NCBI GenBank assembly: GCA_030043335.1
Contig: JASHXX010000105.1
Coordinates: 1 to 6,895, forward strand
From: Xanthobacteraceae bacterium
GTDB taxonomy: Bacteria > Pseudomonadota > Alphaproteobacteria > Rhizobiales > Xanthobacteraceae
Length of the DNA stretch: 6,895 bases
Reading direction: 5' to 3'
Of this stretch, positions 1 to 6,156 are shown one piece after another. Both the position numbers and the translations under genes were made by a program. Position 1 is the stretch's first letter; each line of letters starts with the position of its first letter. The notes under the pieces are model-generated. The model was not told the origin of the DNA. It worked only from the letters and a program-made list of their open reading frames with translations, and made no database searches.

Positions 1-1237
1 CCAGCAGGTGATCGCTCGGCTGCGGACAGACCTTGCCAGGATTCAGGGTATCACGCTCTATATGCAGGCTGCGCAAGACATCACGATCGGCGCGCGGATA
101 AACAAGACACAGTTTCAGTTCACTTTGAACGACGCCGACCCGGGCGAGCTCAATCATTGGGCCGGCCTGTTCCTTGACAAGTTGAAGGCCGTTCCCAGCA
201 TCAGCGACGTGACCAGCGATCAGCTAAATGCCGGTCCGATGCTCGACATCACCGTCAATCGCGAAGTCGCCTCGAGCTATGGCATCCTGCCCTATATGAT
301 CGACAACACGCTTGACGACGCCTTCGGCCAGCGCATCGTCTCGACGATCTATACCACGCTCCAGCAATACCACGTCATTCTGGAGGTGAACCCAAGGTTC
401 CAATATGGGCCCGAAGCGCTCAGCGGAATCTATGTGAAATCGGCGAGCGGACAGCAGGTGCCGATATCTACGCTGGTCAATTCGGAGATCAAGGTGGCGC
501 CACTCGTGGTCAACCACCAGGGCCAGTTCCCCTCGGTGACGATCTCGTTCAATCTCGCGCCTCACGCCGCGCTCGGCCAGGCGGTCAGCGCCATCCAGCA
601 GATTGAAAAAGAACTGGGAGCGCCGCTCTCGCTGCAGACGAGCTTTCAAGGCAACGCCCAGGCATTCGGAGCGTCACTGAAAAGCACACCGATACTCATC
701 CTCGCGGCACTCTTCGTCGTCTATCTCATCCTCGGCATACTCTACGAGAGCCTGATCCATCCGATCACCATCATCTCGACCCTGCCGTCCGCCGGCGTCG
801 GGGCGCTGTTGCTGCTGCTGGCGGCGCATTTCGATCTGAGCGTAATCGCCATCGTCGGCATCATTCTGCTGATCGGGATTGTCAAGAAGAATGGCATCAT
901 GCTGGTCGATTTTGCTCAGCAGGTGCAACGCAGCGAGGGGCTGACGGCGGAGCAATCGATTTATCAAGCCTGCATGCTGCGCTTCCGGCCGATCCTGATG
1001 ACCACAATGGCGGCGCTATTCGGTGCGGTCCCGATGATGGTGGGCACTGGGACGGGTTCTGAGATTCGCCAGCCGCTGGGCTATGCCATCGTCGGCGGGC
1101 TCGCCGTCTCGCAGATGCTGACGCTCTACACGACGCCGGTCATCTATATCTACTTCGACAGGCTGCAGAACTGGATGATGCGAAAACGAAACAAGCGGAC
1201 GGCTTTCGGCAACATCGAGCCGCAACCTGCGGAATGA
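1..1237 (+). CDS. RND multidrug efflux permease, MdtB/MdtC type (partial, C-terminal part)
   Basis: This is the inner-membrane pump subunit of a tripartite proton-driven efflux system (permease, periplasmic adaptor, outer-membrane channel). The frame is open to the left edge: two Gln codons precede the GTG at base 8, so that GTG is internal and 411 residues are visible. RND permeases are usually about 1,020-1,050 residues, so roughly the first 60% lies upstream. Counting from base 8, residues 1-225 belong to the second periplasmic porter loop. They are followed by about five membrane helices, TM8-TM12, near 227-246, 253-273, 277-302, 328-345 and 357-382. Family hallmarks are HPITIISTLPSAGVGALL (251-268), GIVKKNGIMLVDFA (290-303), LRFRPILMTT (324-333) and RQPLGYAIVGGL (354-365). 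The pattern matches the MdtB/MdtC branch rather than AcrB. MdtB and MdtC cannot be told apart here, and the substrate is unknown. The protein ends in a short basic cytoplasmic tail. Confidence 0.95.
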   Translation, partial: QQVIARLRTDLARIQGITLYMQAAQDITIGARINKTQFQFTLNDADPGELNHWAGLFLDKLKAVPSISDVTSDQLNAGPMLDITVNREVASSYGILPYMIDNTLDDAFGQRIVSTIYTTLQQYHVILEVNPRFQYGPEALSGIYVKSASGQQVPISTLVNSEIKVAPLVVNHQGQFPSVTISFNLAPHAALGQAVSAIQQIEKELGAPLSLQTSFQGNAQAFGASLKSTPILILAALFVVYLILGILYESLIHPITIISTLPSAGVGALLLLLAAHFDLSVIAIVGIILLIGIVKKNGIMLVDFAQQVQRSEGLTAEQSIYQACMLRFRPILMTTMAALFGAVPMMVGTGTGSEIRQPLGYAIVGGLAVSQMLTLYTTPVIYIYFDRLQNWMMRKRNKRTAFGNIEPQPAE

Positions 1238-1394
1238 GGCGGCAAGGCGCTGGTGAGCTGACTGCGCTGACCTGCATTCAACACTCACCCCGTCGCAAGT
1301 ATTCTGCTGGTAACTCAGGCACACAATTGTACCTACTATAAAATTCGCTAGTGCCGCACTACGTTCCGGGCCGTCAACAAAGGGAGGTCTGGAA
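1238..1394. other. Intergenic gap between RND permease and wrbA
   Basis: This 157-base gap holds no coding signal. Just after the pump stop codon, GGTGAGC (1252-1258) can pair with GCTGACC (1266-1272) with one mismatch. No T-run follows, so it is only a weak terminator candidate. The second half holds the AT-rich island listed separately and the wrbA ribosome-binding site. Confidence 0.5.
1321..1352 (+). promoter_or_regulatory. Possible wrbA promoter/operator island
   Basis: This is a markedly AT-rich patch in GC-rich surroundings, 43-74 bases before wrbA. It contains the perfect palindrome ACAATTGT (1323-1330), a TATAAA element (1337-1342) that could serve as a -10 box, and the inverted pair ACTA (1335-1338) / TAGT (1349-1352). 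I see no good -35 box at 16-18 bases, so an activator-dependent or repressor-controlled promoter is as likely as a plain sigma70 one. Quinone reductase genes are often under redox-sensing repressors, but no regulator gene is present in the window. Confidence 0.35.
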
Positions 1395-1994
1395 ATGACC
1401 AAGGTCCTCGTCCTCTATTACTCCGCCTATGGCCACATGGAGCGCATGGCCGAGGCTGTTGCCGAAGGTGTGAAGGAAGCGGGCGCTGAGGTTGCGATCA
1501 AGCGCGTGCCGGAATTGGTTCCGGAAGATGTCGCAAAGCAGTCCGGGTTTAAGCTCGATCAAAAAGCGCCGGTCGCGAGCGTGGCGGAACTGGCAGACTA
1601 CGATGCAATTATCTTTGGCTCGGGCACTCGTTTTGGCGTTTTCACCTCTCAGATGCGTAATTTTCTCGATCAAACCGGACCGCTTTGGATGAAAGGTGCG
1701 CTGATCGGCAAGGTGGGCTCCGTTTTCACAGGGTCCGGCACGCAACATGGCGGGCAAGAAGCAACCATTCTCACGATGATTCCTACCCTTCTTCACCATG
1801 GCATGGTCGTGGTCGGGCTGCCCTACTCATTTCAAGGGCAGATGAGATCGGATGAGATTACCGGCTGTTCGCCCTACGGCGCATCAACGATCACTAAACC
1901 TGATGGCAGCCGCATGCCCTCGGACAACGAACTTGCGGGCGCTCGCTTTCAAGGACGTCACGTCGCGCAAATCGCGGGCAAGCTCAAAGGCTAG
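1395..1994 (+). CDS. wrbA: WrbA-type NAD(P)H:quinone oxidoreductase (flavodoxin-like)
   Basis: This cytoplasmic FMN enzyme is expected to reduce quinones by two electrons using NAD(P)H, avoiding semiquinone and superoxide formation. The 199 residues match the usual WrbA length (about 198). The flavodoxin fold opens with [17 protein letters not shown]10, G13 and H14 lie in the FMN phosphate loop. Other WrbA marks are TRFG at 78-81, FLDQTGPLW (90-98), TQHGGQE (116-122), [13 protein letters not shown] (132-144), SPYGAST (159-165) and [17 protein letters not shown] (171-187). The ATG is set by AGGGAGG (1381-1387), seven bases upstream. Two cofactor loops depart from the family pattern: GSGTRFGVF where GTPTRFGNM is usual, and [10 protein letters not shown] where FTSTATQHGG or similar is usual. 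The fold and most motifs are intact, so it is probably functional. It seems to form its own transcription unit, convergent with the cytochrome b561 gene. Confidence 0.95.
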   Translation: MTKVLVLYYSAYGHMERMAEAVAEGVKEAGAEVAIKRVPELVPEDVAKQSGFKLDQKAPVASVAELADYDAIIFGSGTRFGVFTSQMRNFLDQTGPLWMKGALIGKVGSVFTGSGTQHGGQEATILTMIPTLLHHGMVVVGLPYSFQGQMRSDEITGCSPYGASTITKPDGSRMPSDNELAGARFQGRHVAQIAGKLKG

Positions 1995-2223
1995 CCCCTT
2001 CCTGCAGCGCAGCGCCCTTGGCCTTCCACTCGCAAATCTGCGGCTTCGCGGCGGCGGATTGATCAAATTCCAGTCAGCCGACAATCGACGCCACCATTTC
2101 GGTATGCAGACTTGCCTGATCCCCTGACCTTTGTGAAGCCGGAGGCAATAATCCGAGCAAGGACGATCCAAGCTCCCGAGGCAGGATAGGCTTTCAGCTG
2201 TGGGTTCTGCGAGTGGTGCAATC
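1995..2223. other. Convergent intergenic gap, no gene recognised
   Basis: These 229 bases lie between the converging ends of wrbA and the cytochrome b561 gene. I found no start codon with a ribosome-binding site, no recognisable protein and no RNA gene. An imperfect hairpin is possible (2035-2044 with 2051-2060: ten positions, one G-U pair, one mismatch, six-base loop), but it lacks a T-run. The sequence could be decayed coding or mobile DNA; nothing in it proves that. Confidence 0.5.
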
Positions 2224-2230
2224 TCACTCG
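2210..2230 (-). terminator. Weak hairpin at the end of the peroxidase/b561 operon
   Basis: CGAGTG (2210-2215) and CACTCG (2225-2230) form a perfect 6-bp stem around a nine-base loop, overlapping the b561 stop codon. No T-run follows on the minus strand, so termination by this stem alone is doubtful. Confidence 0.2.
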
Positions 2231-2787
2231 GCTGGCGCGACCTCGCCGCCAGTGAACACGGAGGCCATCGTTTCAAACACGCCGTCACGTCGAACCAGCG
2301 CGTGGAACAGGGCGGCCGCGACATGCAATAGGATCAATGCAAAGAATACAAAGGCGAGATAGAAGTGCGCGTCCCACAGCAGCGTGTGCAGGCTGTCGCT
2401 CTGTCGCAGAATCGCTGGAAGATGCCACCCTCTGAATAAAACGACGGGATATGCAGCCGCCGACAGCATCCCCCAGCCAATCAGCGGCATACCGATCATG
2501 AGGGCGTACAGGGCGTAATGCGACCCTTCAGCCGCGAGCTTCATCGGCTCGGGCAAATCAGCCGGTAGTGACGGCGCACCGTAACGCAGCCGTAGAGCCA
2601 AGCGGACCACAGCGAGCACTAATATAGCGATACCGAGCGGCTTATGGATTGAAACGAGTGTCAGATAGAGCGGCTTGACCGTGGACACCATGCCGACGCC
2701 GATAAACAACATAGCAAGGATGCAGGCTGCCATAACCCAGTGCAGCAGACGCTGCCATCCGGTGAAACGCTCGTGCCGGCTCGTCAC
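2224..2787 (-). CDS. Cytochrome b561 (CybB-like di-haem membrane protein)
   Basis: This 187-residue four-helix inner-membrane protein belongs to the bacterial cytochrome b561 family, which moves electrons between the quinone pool and partners on the periplasmic side. Helices lie near residues 15-34, 48-66, 90-110 and 138-164. Likely haem b ligands are H16 (LLHW), H48 (IHKPLG), H141 (DAHFYLAF) and H155 (LLHVAAALFH). Their positions parallel H13, H46, H137 and H151 of E. coli CybB, including the 14-residue spacing of the last two. It starts with GTG (2785-2787), which overlaps the stop codon of the upstream peroxidase gene (GTGA), and a GGGAG box lies at 2795-2799; translational coupling is expected. 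E. coli CybB has been described as a superoxide:ubiquinone oxidoreductase. Here the neighbour suggests service as electron partner of the catalase-like protein. The family assignment is firm; the redox partner is inferred. Confidence 0.93.
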   Translation of the reverse strand: MTSRHERFTGWQRLLHWVMAACILAMLFIGVGMVSTVKPLYLTLVSIHKPLGIAILVLAVVRLALRLRYGAPSLPADLPEPMKLAAEGSHYALYALMIGMPLIGWGMLSAAAYPVVLFRGWHLPAILRQSDSLHTLLWDAHFYLAFVFFALILLHVAAALFHALVRRDGVFETMASVFTGGEVAPAE

Positions 2788-3830
2788 GGCTTGGCTCCCG
2801 TTACGCTGCGGGGATAATCCTTGGCTTCTGCAGTACGCAGGTCATACGACTTTGCGTAGACCGACGAACGTGCCGCGGGAAACGGGTCGTCGGACGTCCG
2901 CATTCCGGAAGGCAGGACGGTGGGGTCGAAATTGATATCGCGGCATGGGCCATCTCGCTCAGCCTGGACCTGCTGCGCTGTGAGCGCCCCGATTTCAATT
3001 GATCGCCGATCGGCCGGCCAAGCCACGGTCGGGTCTGCGGTCGGGTCGCCGGGATTAGCGACCGTCACCACCATGGTCCAGCGTTGTGGCTCGCTGGCGA
3101 CGCGCTGCGTGATCTCCTGCTCGAGGAAATCGGGGCCGCGTTTCGCGAGTTCGTCAGCGGAGACCGCGACAAGTTGCGCCACAGGCAGCAGCGACCATCG
3201 CACTGCGTGCTTCGCCCCGGAACCGTCGACAAAAACGAAACTGTTGAGGCTGTTGTAGCGTTCCTCTGCGTAACTGCCGGTCCAGGGTCCGTTCTTCGCC
3301 CAATCACCGAACTTCGCGAACTCTGGATGGGCCGCAGCGAAAGCCTTCATTGCGTCAGGATCCTTGCTGTGTGACGCGCGCAAGAGTTCGTAGAAGGCTT
3401 GTGGTGTTGAGACTGCGAAGACCGGAGCGTTGATCATGGCGCTGCGCCATTGTTGTCCGTCCGGAGTTGAAATTTGTATCCCGAGTCCCCGCACGCGGAC
3501 GGTCGCATCCGGCGCGTCCGCATCGGCGGTGCCGAGATTGAAACGCCCAACCACCGGATACTGCCCGCGCGCGAAAACCCGGGCCTGCGAAAGCTCAGAT
3601 CCTGCCCCGTTCGCCTCAAAGACGCCGGTAAAGCAGATCCCCTTCGCGTGGTTGCGACGGTGGCCAAGCGCCACGCCGGTAGGAGGCGCAAACGCCGCGA
3701 CCAGCCTGTCCGGCGTGAGACGCTGCGGCGAAAACCATCCTGCCGTATAGGCAAAGATCGCGGCGCCGAGCCCAATGACGATGGCGATCAGCGCGAGTGA
3801 TCCAAGTGGGGGTTTGTGAGACGCTGCCAT
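2784..3830 (-). CDS. Membrane-anchored catalase-like haem peroxidase (SrpA family)
   Basis: This 348-residue catalase-related protein is smaller than true catalases (about 480 or more) and typical of the 'catalase family peroxidase'/SrpA group. Residues 12-30 form one hydrophobic helix after a short polar N-terminus, so the protein is probably anchored with its catalytic domain in the periplasm. Catalase active-site features are kept: distal H61 in HAKG; N134 in INAPVF, matching the VGNNTPVF asparagine of catalases; GRFN (95-98) and RVRGLGIQ (112-119); and the proximal motif R321-x-x-x-Y325, where Y325 should ligate haem. I chose the ATG at 3828-3830 because GAGGT lies just upstream (3835-3839) and the anchor helix follows at once; the frame runs 37 codons further up but without family character. 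It is the first gene of an operon with cytochrome b561. Family members are expected to reduce peroxides with an external electron donor rather than to disproportionate H2O2 fast; that activity is inferred here. Confidence 0.92.
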   Translation of the reverse strand: MAASHKPPLGSLALIAIVIGLGAAIFAYTAGWFSPQRLTPDRLVAAFAPPTGVALGHRRNHAKGICFTGVFEANGAGSELSQARVFARGQYPVVGRFNLGTADADAPDATVRVRGLGIQISTPDGQQWRSAMINAPVFAVSTPQAFYELLRASHSKDPDAMKAFAAAHPEFAKFGDWAKNGPWTGSYAEERYNSLNSFVFVDGSGAKHAVRWSLLPVAQLVAVSADELAKRGPDFLEQEITQRVASEPQRWTMVVTVANPGDPTADPTVAWPADRRSIEIGALTAQQVQAERDGPCRDINFDPTVLPSGMRTSDDPFPAARSSVYAKSYDLRTAEAKDYPRSVTGAKP

Positions 3831-3870
3831 ACAGACCTCAAGTCCAACGATCAAGCATCTGAGCGTCTTA

Positions 3871-3899
3871 AGGATATTGTTCAACAAGAGATTGTTCAA
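3871..3899 (-). promoter_or_regulatory. Candidate sigma70 promoter of the peroxidase/b561 operon with repeated 10-mer
   Basis: On the minus strand, TTGAAC (3894-3899) and TATCCT (3871-3876) sit exactly 17 bases apart, each matching four of six consensus positions of -35 and -10 boxes. Transcription would start near 3864, about 34 bases before the ATG. The 10-mer GTTGAACAAT occurs twice in direct repeat (3891-3900 and 3876-3885), 15 bases apart. The first copy contains the -35 box and the second fills the spacer, so a protein bound to the repeat would cover the promoter. The second copy is also the core of the palindrome TTGTTCAACAA (3877-3887). Confidence 0.5.
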
Positions 3900-3912
3900 C
3901 GCAAGATAGTGT

Positions 3913-3926
3913 TGCCGCATGCGGCA
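3913..3926. promoter_or_regulatory. Perfect 14-base palindrome, possible operator
   Basis: TGCCGCATGCGGCA is a perfect palindrome whose centre would be about 55 bases before the predicted start of the peroxidase operon transcript, a place often used by activators. It could equally act as a second RNA stem behind the neighbouring hairpin. No regulator gene is present in the window. Confidence 0.3.
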
Positions 3927-3928
3927 GA

Positions 3929-3958
3929 GCCAAGCGAGCATTTCATCGCTCGCTTGGC
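3929..3958 (-). terminator. Strong hairpin downstream of the GMC dehydrogenase operon
   Basis: GCCAAGCGAGC (3929-3939) and GCTCGCTTGGC (3948-3958) make a perfect 11-bp stem with an eight-base loop. It lies about 36 bases beyond the GMC dehydrogenase stop codon and before the peroxidase promoter, where a terminator or mRNA 3'-end stabiliser would sit. There is no T-run on either side, so intrinsic termination is uncertain. Confidence 0.45.
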
Positions 3959-3993
3959 CCAGAGCTAACCACCAGCTTTCTGCGCTATGACGA

Positions 3994-5562
3994 CTAAATC
4001 TCGCCCTTTTGCATCGCGCCGGCGATGTGGTCGGCTTGGCGTATCGCCAACGTGACGATGGTCAGGGTCGGGTTGCACGCGGCACTGGTCGTGAATTGGC
4101 TTCCGTCCGACACGAAGAGATTCTTGATGTCGTGCGTCTGGCCGTATTTGTTGACCACGCCGTCGCGCGGTTTCTCGCTCATCCGGTTGGTCCCCAGATT
4201 GTGGGTGCTGGGATAGGGCGGTGTCGGGAACGTCCGGATGGCGCCGACCGCTTCGTAGACCGCCGCGCCTTGTCGATAGGCGTGATTGCGCATGGCGGCG
4301 TCGTTGGCGTGATCATCGTAATGGACGCTGGCGACCGGCATTCCATTGGTATCCTTCACGACCGGATCGAGCGTCACGCGGTTTGTTTCCTGCGGCAGGT
4401 CCTCGCCCACCAGCCACATGCCGGCCATGTTCGCGTAGCCGTCGATCGCGGTGGTGAAGCTGCGGCCCCAAGCGCCCGGGTTGAGGAAGGCGACCATGAA
4501 CGGCAGGCCAAGAGACAGCGTCTCCATTTCATAGCCCCCGGCAAAGCCGCGCTTCGGGTCGTGGCGCGCCTCGTCCATGATGATGCCGGCCATCGTAGTG
4601 CCCCGATACATGTGCACGGGCTTCTCGAAGACGGCGTAGACGCTGCCGGTCATGTGTCGCATGTAGTTGCGGCCGACCTGACCGGAGCTGTTGGCCAGTC
4701 CGTCCGGAAACATGCTGGAGTGACTGTTGAGGAGAAGGCGCGGACTTTCCAGCGAATTGCCGGCGACCGCGACAACGCGGGCCTTCTGCTTCTGCGTTTT
4801 GCCTTCGCCGTCGATATAGACAACGCCGTTGACCTTCCCGGCGGCGTCATGCTCGATCCGCACCGCGATGCTGTTGGGCCGGACTTCGAGATTGCCGGTC
4901 GCCTCGCCTTTGGGAATTTCAGTGTAAAGCGTAGACCATTTTGCGCCGGACTTGCAGCCCTGGAAGCAGAAGCCGATTTGCTGGCACGAGCCGCGGCCGT
5001 CGCGCGGCTGGCTGTTGATCGACATCCGGCCGGTGTGGACCTGCTTGTAGCCGAGCTTGCGCGCGCCCGCTTCCATGACTTTGAAATTATTGTTGCCGGG
5101 CAGCCCAGGGATACCATTCGTGCGTGTCGTTCCCATCTTGAACTCGGCCTTGGCGTACCAGGGCTCCATCTCGGCCAGCGTGATCGGCCAGTCCAGCAGA
5201 TTGGCGCCGGCGATGTCGCCATAGGCCGTCTTGATCTTGAACTCGTGCTCCTCGAAGCGCAGCGAGGCGCCGGCCCAATGCACCGTCGAACCGCCTACTG
5301 ATTTGACGATCCAGGCGGGCAGATTCGGAAAATCACGAGCCACCTGCCAGCTCCCGGAAGTGGTCCGCATGTCCTTCCATGCGAGCCGGGTGAAACTATT
5401 CCATTCGTCGTTGACAAAGTCCTGGATCTCGTTCCGAGCGCCGGCCTCGAGGACCACGACCTTGATGCCCTTCTGGGCAAGCTCATTGCCGAGCGTGCCG
5501 CCGCCCGCGCCGGAGCCGACGATAACGACGAATCCGTCGTCATTGAGGTCAAATTTTGCCAT
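3994..5562 (-). CDS. GMC-family FAD dehydrogenase, large catalytic subunit with Fe-S cysteine motif
   Basis: This 522-residue flavoprotein belongs to the GMC oxidoreductases, in the group that includes gluconate, sorbitol and FAD-glucose dehydrogenase large subunits; it oxidises an alcohol or sugar. The FAD-binding site is clear: VIVGSGAGGG (13-22, G16-x-G18-x-x-G21) and the acidic end of the next strand at E39 (VVVLEAG). GGSTVHWAG (90-98) is the second flavin motif. The catalytic pair is H454 (STHNLGTNRM) and N497 (CNPTLTI), 43 residues apart as usual. C193-x5-C199-x3-C203 resembles the 3Fe-4S site of FAD-glucose dehydrogenase. No signal peptide is present, so export must depend on the Tat-signal small subunit encoded 11 bases upstream. 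The ATG at 5560-5562 is preceded by AGGGAGGA, which overlaps the previous stop region; the frame continues 33 codons further but over the upstream gene. The substrate cannot be told from sequence. Confidence 0.93.
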   Translation of the reverse strand: MAKFDLNDDGFVVIVGSGAGGGTLGNELAQKGIKVVVLEAGARNEIQDFVNDEWNSFTRLAWKDMRTTSGSWQVARDFPNLPAWIVKSVGGSTVHWAGASLRFEEHEFKIKTAYGDIAGANLLDWPITLAEMEPWYAKAEFKMGTTRTNGIPGLPGNNNFKVMEAGARKLGYKQVHTGRMSINSQPRDGRGSCQQIGFCFQGCKSGAKWSTLYTEIPKGEATGNLEVRPNSIAVRIEHDAAGKVNGVVYIDGEGKTQKQKARVVAVAGNSLESPRLLLNSHSSMFPDGLANSSGQVGRNYMRHMTGSVYAVFEKPVHMYRGTTMAGIIMDEARHDPKRGFAGGYEMETLSLGLPFMVAFLNPGAWGRSFTTAIDGYANMAGMWLVGEDLPQETNRVTLDPVVKDTNGMPVASVHYDDHANDAAMRNHAYRQGAAVYEAVGAIRTFPTPPYPSTHNLGTNRMSEKPRDGVVNKYGQTHDIKNLFVSDGSQFTTSAACNPTLTIVTLAIRQADHIAGAMQKGEI

Positions 5563-5573
5563 GGTGTCCTCCC

Positions 5574-6113
5574 TCAGCTCAGCCAGTCGATGTCGTTGAA
5601 GCCGCGATTGATGTAGCCGCCGTGCTCGGCCGAGGATCCCTCGTATCCGAACTTCGGCCACACATCATGATTGTTGTAGAGCGAGACGAGCAAATCGCCG
5701 CGCACTTTGCCGAAGAATTCAGTTTGCTCGATTTCACGCAACAGCGCGACGCGCTGCTCCTCCCATGCAACGGCTGCGTACGGCGACTTGTATCGGGCTA
5801 GGGCGAGTTCATTGAGCAGGGCGACGCCTTGCTCGATGAGTGCTTTTACTTGGGGATCGGACGCGGCCTTGGCATCCCAAGGGATAACCGCCGCGATATA
5901 GTACTGATCAGCCAGGTGATCATGCGGATAGACGTCACGCGCGACGCGCGCGAGCGTCTTCATCGTTTCTGGTTTCAGCGCTTGGGCGTTATCGGCCCAG
6001 GCGCCGTCAACGGATAAGCCGGTGGTCACCGCAACGACCGCGGCCGGCGCCGCGGCCGCGGTTGTAAGGAACTTGCGGCGATCAATCTTACTGCGACGAT
6101 CGACTTCTCTCAT
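5574..6113 (-). CDS. Tat-exported small subunit, gluconate 2-dehydrogenase subunit 3 family
   Basis: This 179-residue protein is the small partner of the GMC dehydrogenase encoded directly downstream. Its N-terminus is a twin-arginine signal: R12-R13-K14-F15-L16 in DRRKFL, then an Ala-rich hydrophobic stretch (19-33) and a likely cleavage site after A40 (AWA). In this family the small subunit chaperones the large one through the Tat system and stays bound in the periplasm. The mature part is mostly helical and ends with WPKFGYEGSSAEHGGYIN and a C-terminal Asp-Trp, a tail I recognise from this family. The ATG is fixed by AGGAGGA at 6118-6124. The stop is 11 bases from the large-subunit ATG, whose ribosome-binding site starts inside the stop codon, so the two should be made in step. 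Confidence 0.9.
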   Translation of the reverse strand: MREVDRRSKIDRRKFLTTAAAAPAAVVAVTTGLSVDGAWADNAQALKPETMKTLARVARDVYPHDHLADQYYIAAVIPWDAKAASDPQVKALIEQGVALLNELALARYKSPYAAVAWEEQRVALLREIEQTEFFGKVRGDLLVSLYNNHDVWPKFGYEGSSAEHGGYINRGFNDIDWLS

Positions 6114-6140
6114 GGCGTCCTCCTTTGCTCTTCGTTATAG

Positions 6141-6154
6141 CGGCCTTGCGGCCG
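6141..6154 (-). other. Small GCAA-loop hairpin in the operon spacer
   Basis: On the minus-strand transcript, CGGCC-GCAA-GGCCG forms a 5-bp stem closed by a GNRA-type tetraloop. It lies in the 43-base gap between the VOC gene stop and the small-subunit start, just before the AGGAGGA box. It could tune mRNA processing or translation, or be incidental in GC-rich DNA. Confidence 0.25.
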
Positions 6155-6156
6155 TG

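Noticed and set aside
8..10. GTG as start of the RND permease
   Set aside because: The frame is open upstream to the window edge, and the protein begins in the middle of a periplasmic porter domain, so the gene is cut by the window.
1374..1799. Minus-strand frame inside wrbA
   Set aside because: It is antisense to a complete WrbA gene and shows no protein-family features.
2035..2060. Imperfect hairpin as a wrbA terminator
   Set aside because: It has one mismatch and a wobble pair, no T-run, and starts about 40 bases past the stop codon; too weak to list as a terminator.
1884..2324. Minus-strand frame across the wrbA end and the b561 end
   Set aside because: It overlaps two well-supported genes in other frames, has no recognisable domain and no convincing start signal.
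3831..3941. 37-codon N-terminal extension of the catalase-like protein
   Set aside because: It would run through the predicted promoter and repeat region, has no family similarity, and would place the membrane anchor internally. The ATG at 3830 has a good ribosome-binding site.
4009..5301. 430-codon open frame on the plus strand
   Set aside because: It lies wholly antisense to the GMC dehydrogenase, which has clear motifs and a ribosome-binding site. Its protein is Arg/His/Val/Gly-rich with no family features, typical of antisense frames in GC-rich genes.
5563..5661. 33-codon N-terminal extension of the GMC dehydrogenase
   Set aside because: It overlaps the end of the Tat small-subunit gene. 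The Arg-rich sequence is out-of-frame coding shadow, and AGGGAGGA precedes the internal ATG.
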